64,000 bases of DNA from Cladophialophora immunda (Eukaryota > Ascomycota > Eurotiomycetes > Chaetothyriales > Herpotrichiellaceae), in NCBI RefSeq assembly GCF_000835495.1, contig NW_015622544.1, forward strand, positions 5,670,855-5,734,854, given 5' to 3'. Positions 29,141 through 41,188 of this stretch are shown here, in pieces. The translations under genes were made by a program, and so were the position numbers. The notes under the pieces are model-generated. The model was not told the DNA's origin. It searched no databases and worked only from the letters and a program-made list of their open reading frames with translations. Within the stretch, counting starts at the first letter, position 1; each line of letters begins with the position of its first letter.

Positions 29141-32100
29141 ATGACCCCTCCACCGAGTTTATCCTCGCCGAAAAAGCGCCAGAGTCCTCGCCGCCAACCT
29201 TCGAAACAGTTTACGGTCGTCGAGCATTCAAAGCCTCATTGCGGTGCCCTACCTGTTTCCCCAACCAGCCAATCTCGACCGCGTCGACAAGCGAATGGGG
29301 GCGTACCAAGCAGACAAATGGCAGGAACAGGGACGTTTCTGGCTGAATCACCCCCAATGGACCACATCCACGATAACGACGAGATGGAAGACCCTCATGA
29401 TCTGTCCTTCTCGAGCAACCACATCCTCCGAGCATCCATGGTCGATAACCTAGTCATGTCGCTCGACCAATTCTCTAGCAGTGTGTTCGATGACGGGCCA
29501 TATACGCCGCGGAGCAACAGCTACGATACAAGTGCGAGGATTCGGAAAAGAGGACATACATTTTCGTCTTCGACGTCTTCGGAGAATGATGTTCAACATA
29601 TAAGACCTATACCTCAATTGCCCCAGACCATCCCCAGACTTCCTGTACGCAACAGTGTGAGGTATCAAAAGGATCTGCAGAGATTACCCAGCATATTTGG
29701 AGAAGATGAGGATTCGGTCCGCGCAAAGGTCTATGATGCACAAAGAGCAACCCAGCCTCATCACCCCCGGCGGAAAAAGAACGCTTCTGGTGGCGGCAGA
29801 AGCACTAACAGCAGTGCATCTTCGAGTATTGACCTGGGGCATCTAGCCAGTCTGACAGGCCGGTTAGGGGGGCCAGGCAACAGACGGTCCCGGAGCTTCG
29901 ATTTCGGCGCAAGACCACGAGATTTACGTACCAGCAAACCGCTCGGAGGTGCTGACGGGGCACCCACTCCGGTTATATTTTCGGGCCCAGAAGCTCAAAG
30001 TGCGACACCAGCAGGGCCATCGGGCTCACCCCTTGTCCGGAAAAACAGTGCCAAATCCTCCAAAAGCGCATACGTCAAGAAAGGCCGAGCCGCAGCATTG
30101 GGATCCAACTCTGCGCGAAACGACTCTGTCCCCCAGCTTCCTTCGATGAAAAGTGTACCGAGCTTCAACACCGCGGAGCAAAGGACGAATATAGGGGCCC
30201 TGCATGAGACAATCTCGGCACCCAGGCCTGGCTTCTTTCGGCGTGTTTTCGGCTCCTCCAGAAACCCATCTGTGAATACAGAAAGTACCCCTCCGCCCAA
30301 TGTACTTATCAAGTCACAGCCTGGGCGAGCAACCCCTGTACAAGATGAGAATGCACATCCTCCCACGACGCCACCCGGTAAAACACAAAAGCCCGTTCGG
30401 CGGACGTCTACCGATGCTTCAGCAAACAAAGAGAATCAGCCAGTGATCACCAAAAAGTCTTCTGCGTTCTTCCGCCGAAGGAAGAAATCGGTGTCAAATG
30501 TGGTTCCACCACCACTACCCCTGACCTTGAACTCGGACTTGCCATCGGAAAATGAGCCTGTGGATGGAACGAGCCCTGTGAGCAGCCTCAGAGCATTTAT
30601 GGACCCATATCTCGTTGACCCTCCGTCCGCGACAAGCCACGCTCGCTCCCGCGGCCATAGTCGCACAAGCTCAATGCAAGGTTTCTATACTCCAACTCTA
30701 CCACCTCCGGGGTTCGGCTTGTCAAACCAGGCAGCCAATCGACCCAGAGCAGGAGGCCATGGTCGATCGGAATCCCACGGTAGTGGTAAGACGTTGAAGT
30801 CGAACCCCAAGCAGGTCTCGGCTCTTCGAATTCCTCATCAGGATTCCTTTCTGGCAGATAGCAGCAGCGCGGAGGAACCAATGAAGCGATCTCCTTTTGA
30901 TGCAGGCCACCATTCTGATAATGAGCGGGCCCCGTTACGCTACCGGGGCAGTGTGAGCGACTTGAAACTAGAGCATACACCCTCCGCAACGTCATTACCC
31001 AGTCCCTTGTCTGATCCAAGGTCAGCTACCACGCGACAGGGATCATGGAAATCCGAAAAGGTTTCACCGGTATCTTCCATGATTGCAGTTCCAACCTCGA
31101 ACTCCCAAAATGCTGAACAAGGGGCTAAATCGACGTCCACTAGACGACAAAACACTCTGGAGGTTACGCGAAAAGGAACCAAGGGTTCTCCATTCGCATC
31201 AACTTCTGACGTTAGTGAATACAGATCAGCGCCGAGTACGCCCCTGATCATCGAAACTCCCGACGGTGAAATCGCATCGCCGTTGAGCTCCGCCTTGCCA
31301 AGCGACTCTCAAACCGGTCTTCAACCAGACCATAAAAGGAGAGCCCGACAGATATTTGACAATGCCGACGAAGAAGTTGATCCTTCTTCCGCGGGGGCTT
31401 GGTTGGGAGACCCCGGACCCGAAAGGGAGTATGTGCGGAAAGCATATATGGAGCTTTTCGATTGGAAGGATCAGAATATCCTGGATTCACTTCGTGGTCT
31501 TTGTGACAGGATCATACTCCGAGGTGAGACCCAGCAAATGGACCGCATCATGGATGCCTTTGCCCAGCGATGGTGCGAGTGTAACACATCGCATACGTTT
31601 AGATCAAGCGGTAAGAATCTTTCCACTACTTTGGTATATTATGGCTAATGCAAACAGACGTGGTGCATACAATTTGCTACTCAATCCTCCTCTTGAACAC
31701 CGATCTTCACTTGGCGGACATTGATCAGAAAATGACGAAGGCCCAGTTCGTGCGCAATACGCTTCCTACAATCAAACGCGTTGCACAGGGGTCTGAGGCT
31801 GAGAGAACTTTACGAGGTCCGAAGCGGACAAACGCTTCGTCGAACGACGATATAAACAGTGCTCCCTCGGAAGTGAAGCGGTCTGTAGACCCGCCGGCCC
31901 ACGAGGATGGACATCCGCCCGAAGCTGCCGAATCTACTGCAGAAGTCGCACAAGGGAGAGGCTGGGAATTGCAAATCGAAGCCGTTCTCAGGTCTTTCTA
32001 CACGTCGATCTCATCAGAGCCTCTACCTCTATTCGGGGCTCAGGCCGAAGCAAACACGCAACTGAATCAGTCTAACAATTTCTTGACGATCGGAAGTACG

Positions 32101-33474
32101 ATGCTTCGCCGAACACCTAGTGTGTTGAGTAAGGCACACTCTGACACCAATCGCGGTCGATATGCTGGCGAAAGCAAGTCACTCGGCGCCCGGTTCATCA
32201 CGAAGACACGGTCAAGACCGCGACTGCCCTCGGCTCCGGGCTTTGCCTCTAGTAGAACCAGCATCGACGAACAATCCTCGGCTTGGAGTCCGTCGATGTC
32301 GAGCACGTGGAGTAAGGCATCTCTGGGAAAGACGTTGACATCAATGTCGGTCGACTCGTTTGGCACAGAAGCTACTCACGCCGATTATCAATCGTCGATC
32401 GGTTTTGCGAATGCTTTGAGCCAGGCCATCATTCGGGAAGATCAGCTAGAACTGCCCATCGAAGATGGGGCTAAAGGTGTTTCCCTACTTGAAGACGAGT
32501 CCCTTGAGCTTTGTGGTGCTCCATGGGCCAAGGAAGGCATCGTGAAGCACAAGTGTCATCTCGAAGGCGTCGATAAGAGATCAAAGGACAGAAATTGGAA
32601 TGACTGCTTTGCGGTCATAGAGAAAGGTTACATGAGACTGTTCTCTTTCTCGATGACGGCGAAGTCTCTGAGGAGCAGGGCAAGAGCTCCCAAAGTTCCA
32701 GCTGTCGTGGGTGGCGGGAACTGGCAGGACAACGCTGAAGAATTATGGAAATTCACCCTTCGACATACCATTGCCAGTTCACTCCCGCCACCTGGATACT
32801 CAAAGGTGCGACCCTATGTGTGGGCGCTCAGTTTGCCGACAGGCGCTGTCCACCTCTTTTCAGTCGGCACGCCCGACATTGTAAAGGAGTTCGTTTCGAC
32901 CGCCAACTATTGGAGTGCCAGGCTGTCGAAAGAGCCGATGATGGGCGGTATCAGCAACATGGAGTATGGCTGGAGTGATGCTGTGGTCAACAGGGCATTA
33001 ACGTCGTCAGAGCTTCAATCTGGCCGCAATGCAGCGATGAGTCCGCGCCCGAGCACACAGATGTCAATGCGAAGCTCCATGGACCATGTTGGCGGTGTCC
33101 GGCCTAAGCTTCCTGGGGACAAGGCTCATGTCAGCGAGTGGATGCCGCCCCAACAGTCCATGTTTGCATCCCAATTGATGGAAGTGGATCAGCTTCGAGC
33201 ACTGCAGACATATGTCACCAACGTGGAGGAAGAGTTGCAGAGACACAACGAACTGCGAGGTCTAATGCTTCTAGCTTTCACAGTCAAGCACCCCAACTCA
33301 ACCAAAGCAATGAACAACTGGGAGCGGAAGAGCAGTTACTTGCTCCGAGAAATTGTCAAGTTCCGCACGTACATCGATACCCTTCAGAATGCCCAGACGA
33401 CCAAGGAGAAGATATATCGGATGAGAAAGGAGGAAGAGAGAATGCAGCGTGCAGCGATGGACTCTAGGAGCTAG
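29141..33474 (+). CDS. Sec7-PH domain ARF guanine-nucleotide exchange factor
   Basis: About 1428 aa; exons 29141-31610 and 31658-33474, joined by a 47-bp intron inside the Sec7 domain (FRSSDVVHTICYS). Residues 1-720 are low-complexity Ser/Pro/Arg-rich and likely a disordered, phosphorylated region. The Sec7 domain runs about 730-900: RIILRGETQQMDRIMDAFA carries the catalytic glutamate finger (RGE), and ILLLNTDLHLADIDQKMTK is the hydrophobic-groove helix. A PH domain spans about 1112-1250 (GIVKHKCHLEGV, WNDCFAVIEKGYMRLFSF, YWSARLSKEPM). A helical C-terminus (1330-1428) resembles a coiled coil. Architecture is that of Syt1/Yel1-like fungal ARF-GEFs; it would load GTP on an ARF GTPase at Golgi or plasma-membrane sites. 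Neighbour of the Gmh1 gene. Confidence 0.94.
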
Positions 33475-34415
33475 GCCACAACTGCTATCTCTGGCTGGGG
33501 TGACGTGATGCTTGAGCGGTGCTTTATGGATGTTCTCGAAGGTGCCAGGGAGGTCTAATATTTTGATAATGATGCCGGGCAGTTGATTCGCTTCGTTGTA
33601 CCATACCTTTGTACTTTTAGTAGACGACTTGACGATTCATGAAGGTGAAGGTGAAGCAACCAAGACCAGGTGCAGGCATTTCTGATTGTGTCCGTATTCA
33701 TCCACACCGAGCTGGTAGGAATGAAGTTGTACTACTGGTGAGTCTTGCCTGTAGTACTCTCTAACAGCTCCATGGCTCGCACGGAACCCGAGTCACATCG
33801 AGGTCACACCAATCGAGGCCACTGGTGGCACTAGCTGGGCAGTTTCGCTTGCTACCGTTAGGCCTCCCCGAAAGAGGACTCCTGAGACGACAAGGTGGGA
33901 AGGCTGAATGATAGTGTCTGACTGAAGGGTTCGCGGATAATTGGCGCATGATTTCTTCCAAAGTGTCTGTCAGACGGAAATATTTTTGACTGATCTCCAA
34001 GTGGATCCTTGCCTCATGTTGATGACCTGCCCAGATTGAGTCTGGCGCAAGGTTTCAGAGAAGGGGGCAGACACTTTGGTCCTGGACGCTGTGCCCGACA
34101 CTCACCCCCCGGCCACACTCACCCATCTCAGTTGATTGAACTTGCGCAGCGACACTGAGTATTCTTGCCCAAGTGACTACCCTCACCTTGCGGATACGCC
34201 CTCCCCCCTGATCCTCCCTCGTCCTCTCTATCTTCGAGCCCCGGAGACAACAAACGCGCCGCTTCACCACTCCCCGTCAGAGCGCGCGTCAACACTCTCC
34301 GTTCTCCACACAGATGTCCGCACCACGGGATTCCAGAGGCTCGAATCACATCGGCCTGCCTTTGCGCATGCCCACAGGACAAGAATAATCTTTGGCTCGA
34401 CAGTCGACTTGTATA
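33475..34415. other. Intergenic region before the ApsB/Mto1 gene
   Basis: 0.94 kb between two plus-strand genes. Pyrimidine-rich just before the next ATG (about 34180-34300), as in many fungal promoters. No gene seen. Confidence 0.5.
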
Positions 34416-37400
34416 ATGTCTTCCTCTATGCTAAGTAGCCGGCCTCGAACCGAGCGCCGGTCGTCGAGGGTACCGGGTGGGTTTGATCCAGAAGAGGAGG
34501 ACGACGTGGCATCCCTAGGAAGCGACCACAATGATTTGCTCGTCCAAGAGCATGATTCATCTGCATTTGGGGCCGGTCCCAGAGACCCCAGTAGTCTACT
34601 GCAGCCCGTCGAAGAAAATACCAATCTCGAGTTGCCTGCTAACATGACACTGGACGAAAGTGAAATGAACAAGAAGTTATTGGATGTTGAGTCCAGCTTC
34701 CTGCCCGAACACTCCGACTTGGTGGAAAAGACTTCGACAACTACTGGTGCAGACGATACGCACTTGTTCGGCGTTGTCAATGACAATGTCGCCGTGCGCA
34801 AGAAGCCGCACCCAATCCAGATTTCCTACCCTTCCGATGACACAGAAAACCATGTGGCTGGACGACTCTCCCAGTCACCTCGCACACCACCTGGCGCTTA
34901 TAAGACTCCTGCACCGGAACGACATGAGTTCCGCCACACTGTTGAAAGCGACGGCTCCACTCGTCAAATGCCGAGCACATCCATGCTGGAGAGCATGTCC
35001 TCTTCGCCAACCGCCGCTGCCGCTGCCCGAACCCTTTCACGAGTCCAGTCTCTGGCGACCATGGGCGGATACGAGACAGCCAATGAAACAGAAGACCAGG
35101 ACAGGCCTGAGAGGCGGTCTCGGAGTGTCCAAGACGATGCTGAAGCTACACCTCGAAAGAACGAGAACCGATATTTGGGCTTGCCACACAGCGCTGACGG
35201 ACAGCAAGAAGGCTCAGAAGGCGCGTCCAAGCAAGGGACAAGGCGACCAGGATACCTACACAAGAGATCTTCCCAGGCACGCCTATCCTACGATTCTATG
35301 GCGAGTTCGAATACGGACGCTAGCGACGTCACCGTAGGTGCGGACTTTGCGCTGCAATCAGGAGGGGCTCTGCCCGATTCGAGCGCGCAGCGCAAAGCCA
35401 GGGCCACGATTTCCAGACAGGCTAGCTTAGGGAGCATGATGTCTGGGATATCAGGTATCAGCGATGATGAGCCTCGGTCGCAGAGACAGGCTGGGGCAAC
35501 TGACCTGACGACATTGGAAGAAGAGAGCCCCAACTCTAACAAGGCGGGCGGATACTCCACTCCTCGCGCGTCGGTGTTCAACTTCAACATGCCCACCGAT
35601 GCAGTCATTTCCAACAACGCCAGAGATCTGGAAGTCCCAGGCACTTTTGCTCGTCAGTACCGGCAAGAGCGGAGCATGTCACCGGAAAAGAGCAACACGA
35701 TCATAGGGATGACACCAGGACCTAAGCGAGGCCTGACTTTGAAAGAGCACAGAAGCACTGTGGAAAAGTTGGGCAAAGAGAACTTCGACTTGAAGATGAA
35801 AATCCATTTCTTGGACCAAGCGCTGCAGAAAAGGTCCGAGGACGGCATCAAGGAGATGATTACGGAAAATGTACAATTAAAGTCCGACCGCTTGAGGTTG
35901 GAAAAGGATAATCATAATTTACGAAAGCAGGTTCGAGATTTACAAAAGAAGCTCGAGGAGACCGGGGCTCGCGACTCGCCAAATGCTGACCAAGGATATG
36001 CCACCGACGAGGAAAGGAGTCCGACTACCGAGGAAGAAGTCATCTATCTCCGAGAAAGGGTCGAAATCAGTGAGATAGAGATAGACAAGCTCCGTCAAGA
36101 GAATCTCGCCAAAGAAACGGAGAAGCGAAAGCTCGCCGAAATGGTCAAGTCCCTGGGTGACACTCGTGCTGCGGCTTCCGATGTCGGCTCAAGGGAAGAG
36201 CGCGATATGTGGAAGGATATGCTTGAAGCAGAGACCATTGCGCGTGAGCAGTCCGAAGAAGAGAACAAGCGTCTTCGGGAAGAGGTCTCAAAGCTAAGAA
36301 GTGAGACATTCGTGTCCGGCAAACCGAACTCACGCAAGATCAAGATCGGAGGCTCGGTTGTTTCGAGGTCTAGTAGTGTCGAAGCAGCAAATGCCAAAGA
36401 CGCGGAGATTGAGAGATTGAGACATGAGGTTTCGGAACTACAGAAGATGATTGGCGCCCAAGCTTCCACATTGACGTCTCGGAACAAGGAAAAGGAGCGG
36501 CTGTACCAGGAAATCGAAGATTTGAAACTCGGTCGCATGGGTGGTCTTCGATCTGTGGCAGGCGACAGTATTCTCGATCGCTCGGCGTCCAGAGCAAGGT
36601 CCCATTCCCGAGCAAGCAACGGAACGAGATTATCCCGGATGAGCGACCAAGAGCGCGAAGCTCTTGAGACTAGGATCAACGAGCTTCGCGACGAAGTGTC
36701 ACAGTTGAAACTCGAAAACCAGAACCTCCAGAACCAGTTTGACGAGGCACTTGCAGAGCTTGATGCTGTCGATGCCCAGGCGCAAGCCGACGCGGATCAA
36801 TTCAACGAAGAGCTTCTCTTGCTGACTCAGGAACGCGACAATGCCTTGCGTGACGCAGAGGAACAAGATCATGCCTTCCAGCAATTGAAAAGTGAGGCCC
36901 AGGAGGAAATCGACGGTCTGGGAGATGAGCTAGATGCTAAGGTAGAGGAATGCGTTAAGCTTGAAGGAGAACTCAAAGCTCAGGTCGAGAACGTCAAAGC
37001 ATTGCAGGCAGAGATGCGATCTGCCGCGGAAGGTCTTGTCCGTCTCGAGGAGGATGCGCAGCAAAATCTGGCACGGTACCAGTCTGTCAAAGCCGAGCTT
37101 GACGACGCGAATCGCGAGCTTGAGAGTCTCGAGAAGACTCTCGCCGAGGCTGAAAGCAAGGTGCAAAGATTGACGGTGCAGCAGGAGAGCAGTCATAATG
37201 AGATTGCATTTCTCCGCGAAGAGCAAGACGCCGACAAGATCAAGATTGGCGATCTAGAATCCCTTCTCAAGAAAGTCCACCTTAACTTGGAATCCGAACG
37301 GGATAAGAGCAGAGAACTCGAACGGCGGATCAACGAGGAACGGGCACAAAGAGATGCTGTTGCCAGTCAAGAGAAGCAAGAGGTTCAGAGAGTCATCAAC

Positions 37401-39140
37401 GATCTCAATCGGGAAGCTTCTGGTGCGAAGGACGAACTCCGGAAAGTCCGCAAAGCACTCTCGGCTCGCGACATTGAGGCCAAGTCGTACCAAGAGCGGT
37501 TGTCTGAGTTGGAGGAGAGTCTACGAAATATCATTGGAGACCCGAACAGCTCCAGATCGAGCTTGATTAGTGCAGTCACCAAGATGCGCCGCGAGCTAGA
37601 TCAGACGACAGTTGATCTTGAATCTGTTCGAAGGCGACTTGATCAAACAGAAAATCTGCTAGCTGATCGTGATGCCTTGCTGGAGTCGACGAGCCACGAA
37701 TGCAGAAAATTGGCAGACGCTTATGAGCGAGAGAAGGCAGGAAGACGACAAGATAAGTTGGACTTTGAAAAGACTAATAAGGGTCATAACTCGACCACCA
37801 GGGCGCTCACGTCGGCATCCACCAGAATTGCCGAGCTTGAAGGACTTCGTCAGACTGACAGAAAGAGGATGGCACAGATGGAGACCCAACTCAAAGAACA
37901 ATTATCGGAGAGGAACCAGGTGTTGCTCAACCTCTGGAAAAGGCTTTCTGCCATGTGCGGACCAGATTGGGCACACAACAACAGCTTGATTAATGGCAAT
38001 CTTCCTTCTCAAGAAGTGATTGGTAACATGCTCTTCTGGCCTGGGTTTAGCCGGAATCTGCTGTTGGCTGCGAAACAGGTCGAGGGGACTCTGTCCACTT
38101 TCAAAGACAAGATCAAACGTGTTGAACGAGAGCTATATAAGGAGTACCAAGCTCTGGAACAGACTCTCGAAGTACGGACGCGCAAGCTTGAACGCATCGA
38201 AGAGAGTTGGGAGCAGATGAAAATCAAGATGTCGGAGATGGAAAGTCGCATTGATACCGGGGCTCGAACGCCGAAATCCAGCAGAACTCCTGAGATCAGC
38301 AAGCTGAAGGGTGAAAACCGGTTACTAAAGGCCGAACTCCAGCTTCTCCAACAGCAGCAGGCACACCACAATCTGCACCATCGACGGGACAGGAACGAGA
38401 GCCGGGCATCTGGATATTCAAGCATCATGTCAAATGAAGGACCAGGTCAGGTTGATGGTGCCGTGAATGGAGCTGTGGGGGTTCCAGCGCGTTCATCGAG
38501 CATGAGGCGCACCCGAACCATGGAGCTACAGCGACATCACTCCACAGGCATTGTGGAGCATCTCGCTAGCATGGGCGGCGACGTGAACTCGTTGCGGTCG
38601 AACTCGATCTCTAGTCGCCATTCAGGCTATACACAGGGCGGCGAACGAGACCGGGGTGGCCTGATGATTCCGGCGGGGCCCTTTAACGCCCCGGCCGACG
38701 GAAAGTTCTCCCTCCCACCTCCCCCACGAGAAGCCCCCCCTGCACCACCGAGCACGGCGTCAGGTTCAGACATTGCGAGTATCACCGCGGGAAGCGGGGG
38801 CGGCGGTCAGGGACAGGAGAAATGGATCCATCGCCTGCGAGAACTGGAGAGGAGGTTGAAAGCCGAGCGGGAGGCCAGGCTGCTTGACCGAAGCGGCGCC
38901 AGGAAGAGACTGGAGGAGAGAGATGCGGTGAACGAAGAGTTGCGACGAGAACTCGAGCGAGAGAGGGTCCGGAAGATCAGTGGCGAAGCCGGTTTTGATG
39001 CAGGTCATGCGATCTCGCCGCCTCCCCTGACATTACCGCCGCCACCCCCTGGTGCCGACATGGAGCATATGCAAGAAGCGGCAGGTGGGGATTTCGATGT
39101 GCACGTTGCGCACGGTATTGGAGGAGCGAGGAAGCGCTAG
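34416..39140 (+). CDS. apsB: ApsB/Mto1-type gamma-tubulin-complex anchor, long coiled coil
   Basis: 1574 aa in one exon from the ATG at 34416 (MSSSMLSSR). Residues 1-430 are Ser/Thr-rich and disordered. At about 434-510 is the centrosomin motif 1 (Cnn_1N) region: PGPKRGLTLKEHRSTVEKLG, then NFDLKMKIHFLDQALQKRS, the segment that recruits and activates gamma-tubulin complexes in centrosomin, Pcp1 and Mto1. Continuous heptad coiled coil runs about 510-1290, broken by a Ser-rich spacer near 700-745. The segment LLNLWKRLSAMCGPDWAHNN and GNMLFWPGFSRNLLLAAKQ (about 1170-1230) matches the conserved C-terminal part of ApsB/Mto1. Tail: SxR-rich and poly-Pro. It would nucleate cytoplasmic microtubules from septal and spindle-pole sites and affect nuclear positioning. 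Absence of introns over 4.7 kb is unremarkable. Confidence 0.92.
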   Translation: MSSSMLSSRPRTERRSSRVPGGFDPEEEDDVASLGSDHNDLLVQEHDSSAFGAGPRDPSSLLQPVEENTNLELPANMTLDESEMNKKLLDVESSFLPEHSDLVEKTSTTTGADDTHLFGVVNDNVAVRKKPHPIQISYPSDDTENHVAGRLSQSPRTPPGAYKTPAPERHEFRHTVESDGSTRQMPSTSMLESMSSSPTAAAAARTLSRVQSLATMGGYETANETEDQDRPERRSRSVQDDAEATPRKNENRYLGLPHSADGQQEGSEGASKQGTRRPGYLHKRSSQARLSYDSMASSNTDASDVTVGADFALQSGGALPDSSAQRKARATISRQASLGSMMSGISGISDDEPRSQRQAGATDLTTLEEESPNSNKAGGYSTPRASVFNFNMPTDAVISNNARDLEVPGTFARQYRQERSMSPEKSNTIIGMTPGPKRGLTLKEHRSTVEKLGKENFDLKMKIHFLDQALQKRSEDGIKEMITENVQLKSDRLRLEKDNHNLRKQVRDLQKKLEETGARDSPNADQGYATDEERSPTTEEEVIYLRERVEISEIEIDKLRQENLAKETEKRKLAEMVKSLGDTRAAASDVGSREERDMWKDMLEAETIAREQSEEENKRLREEVSKLRSETFVSGKPNSRKIKIGGSVVSRSSSVEAANAKDAEIERLRHEVSELQKMIGAQASTLTSRNKEKERLYQEIEDLKLGRMGGLRSVAGDSILDRSASRARSHSRASNGTRLSRMSDQEREALETRINELRDEVSQLKLENQNLQNQFDEALAELDAVDAQAQADADQFNEELLLLTQERDNALRDAEEQDHAFQQLKSEAQEEIDGLGDELDAKVEECVKLEGELKAQVENVKALQAEMRSAAEGLVRLEEDAQQNLARYQSVKAELDDANRELESLEKTLAEAESKVQRLTVQQESSHNEIAFLREEQDADKIKIGDLESLLKKVHLNLESERDKSRELERRINEERAQRDAVASQEKQEVQRVINDLNREASGAKDELRKVRKALSARDIEAKSYQERLSELEESLRNIIGDPNSSRSSLISAVTKMRRELDQTTVDLESVRRRLDQTENLLADRDALLESTSHECRKLADAYEREKAGRRQDKLDFEKTNKGHNSTTRALTSASTRIAELEGLRQTDRKRMAQMETQLKEQLSERNQVLLNLWKRLSAMCGPDWAHNNSLINGNLPSQEVIGNMLFWPGFSRNLLLAAKQVEGTLSTFKDKIKRVERELYKEYQALEQTLEVRTRKLERIEESWEQMKIKMSEMESRIDTGARTPKSSRTPEISKLKGENRLLKAELQLLQQQQAHHNLHHRRDRNESRASGYSSIMSNEGPGQVDGAVNGAVGVPARSSSMRRTRTMELQRHHSTGIVEHLASMGGDVNSLRSNSISSRHSGYTQGGERDRGGLMIPAGPFNAPADGKFSLPPPPREAPPAPPSTASGSDIASITAGSGGGGQGQEKWIHRLRELERRLKAEREARLLDRSGARKRLEERDAVNEELRRELERERVRKISGEAGFDAGHAISPPPLTLPPPPPGADMEHMQEAAGGDFDVHVAHGIGGARKR

Positions 39141-39749
39141 GTTCGCGTCATGGGCATCGGATTGAAACTGACGCAGTCCTGGCATCAACCCAAGGCGCGA
39201 GGCACGGTCAAATGTAATCCTACCGAGTGAGGCAGAGGGAGGGAAGAGACGAACCTTGCATATCTGGAGCCCAGCGAGGTTGTGTTTTTTTCTTGTTTTC
39301 AGGCTATCCTTGTATCATTATAGTTCGGGGTCAGTATCAGTATCACTATAGCGCAGGCAGATGGCTGCGGGCGACTATTACCGGTGGGCCAATTGGATGA
39401 ATAAAACGGGTTTCTCGTTGCCGTGATCAGATGCCCTGTTCTGTACCGAATACAAGCAGCCCACAGCCTCCGGCGGGTATCAGTCCTCGGCCCTGCCGGC
39501 TCTTATCACTTGATGCTCGGGTACATGAGTGCGGAACGACGCCCGAAGAGGCTGTACCGGTACGCGAGGAGCCGATCGCTGTGGACGCGGTCAGTCAAAC
39601 ATGCCCCACCGCTAGAATTCCGGGCTGCATCGTTGTCACCTCTCATCTCGGCAGTCTCAATCCACCTCCCTCCCTCCTCGCAGCCTCGTCTCCCGTTCAT
39701 GTTTGGATCTCTCTTATCTCGCAACCTGAGAGTTGCGAAGCACAGAGTC
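39141..39749. other. Intergenic region between apsB and BTB genes
   Basis: 0.6 kb; contains an AATAAA word at 39400-39405, about 260 nt after the apsB stop. The reading frame of the BTB first exon is open upstream to 39423, so the start may lie further left. Confidence 0.5.
39400..39405 (+). terminator. Possible polyadenylation signal of apsB
   Basis: AATAAA preceded by a T-rich stretch near 39280-39330. Fungal signals are degenerate, so this is a suggestion only. Confidence 0.3.
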
Positions 39750-41188
39750 ATGAACCAGACGAACTCCGCCCGACCGCAGACCCCAAGGGTGGAGGAGCCA
39801 ACAGCCATAGCACAGAAAGGAAAGTCGAAGGTCAAAATTACCGCCGGCGACGGATCAAGGCGTGATGGCGCAGAGATAGAGACCGAGAAACCCCGAGACA
39901 CCAATGGATCCGCCGAGCACGAGGTGGAGGAAGAAGAGGAAGAGGAAGAAGAGGACGACGAGGACGAGGAAGAGGACGACGATGATGAGGATGACGATGT
40001 AGACAAGTGAGTTCAAGTTTTTGCTTCCCCGGAAAATGCTCTGGCCGTCCACATCCACCAGTATTGCTCACTTCGCATGGGACAATCATGCCGCTTGACC
40101 CTTCTGACCTGTTTTGCGCCAGCTTCACAACCTCCGAGATCGTGACCGTCCACGTCGGCCCCAAGCGCAAACGGTTCCACCTCCATCGCGACCTGATCTG
40201 CCAACGCTCCCCCTTTATGGAGAAATGTCTCCAGAAGAACCGCTTCGATGAGGGTTACAAGAACGAACTCTACCTCCCTGAAGACGACCCCAAGGCGTTC
40301 AGCATAGTGGTCGAGTGGATATACAGAGGAAGACTACCCAGCTTTGGGACCTTTGGAACGAGCGCAAACGGCAGTGCCAGTGCCGCAAGTGCGAGGCCGG
40401 GGACGACCGGGTTGGACATGTGCGATATGTCTGCCGCGTACTGCATGGCGGACAAGTTTGGCATGGAGGAGTTGCAGAATGGAATCATGGATTGCATACG
40501 GACGAATTATCGACTGGGCAGTGGCAGTGGAAGCGGTGGTGGGAACGGGCATAACCACGCTCATATCCATCACATTATCGGCAGTGGGCACAGCAGCAGA
40601 GAATCCAACCGGCCGAGCCTCGTCTCAAGCCTGTCGGCAGCAGACAGAGACGCTCAAACAGCCACCGACTCTGCGTCATCTCCAATCATCCGCCCCAACT
40701 ATTCGGCGGTGGCTCTCGTCCACCTCCATGGACCGCACAAATCACCGCTGAAACGATTCTTCATCGAACACCTCGTCCACCACATGATGACCTTCCCACG
40801 CTACTACCATGAGAACCTGAGGAAAAACGAGGACAACGATCGCGCGGAATTCGAAGAACTCTTCAAGATCCCCGAACTGTCGTTGCTGATCATGCGCAAG
40901 ATCTGGCAATGGCAAATCGAAAAGTTTGGCGACCCGGCGAGGGACAAGGGCTGTGCCTACCATGTGCACTCGACCACGCAATGCGACACGAAGATGAGGT
41001 CTGCTTCTTCCATGGCGGGGAAAGGTGCCGTGGGGAATCGACCGCTGGGGTCAGGCCTGGGAGGGAGTCCCAGTACGCATCCCGCGGTGCTTTTGCAGAA
41101 CTTGGCCAGGAACCAGCAGGGGCAGGCTGGATGGATGAGTGGCTCATCGACGACTTTGGGTGGATGGCACCCTGGCGTTGGGTGGTAG
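39750..41188 (+). CDS. BTB/POZ domain protein with acidic N-terminal tract
   Basis: About 440 aa from exons 39750-40006 and 40123-41188. The 116-bp intron (GTGAGT...GCCAG) joins DDDVD-N with FTTSEIVTVHVG. The start is the ATG at 39750 (MNQTNSARPQTPR); an upstream in-frame ATG at 39699 has a poorer context. Residues about 55-85 are an almost pure Glu/Asp run. The BTB domain follows: VTVHVGPKRKRFHLHRDLIC, RSPFMEKCL, LYLPEDDPKAFSIVVEWIYR and AYCMADKFGMEELQNGIMD. A Gly/Ser/His-rich insert lies at about 215-260. BTB proteins dimerise and often serve as Cullin-3 adaptors; no second interaction domain is seen to support that here. The C-terminal region (FPRYYHENLRKNEDN, PELSLLIMRKIWQWQ) is conserved in many fungal BTB proteins. 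Confidence 0.88.
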
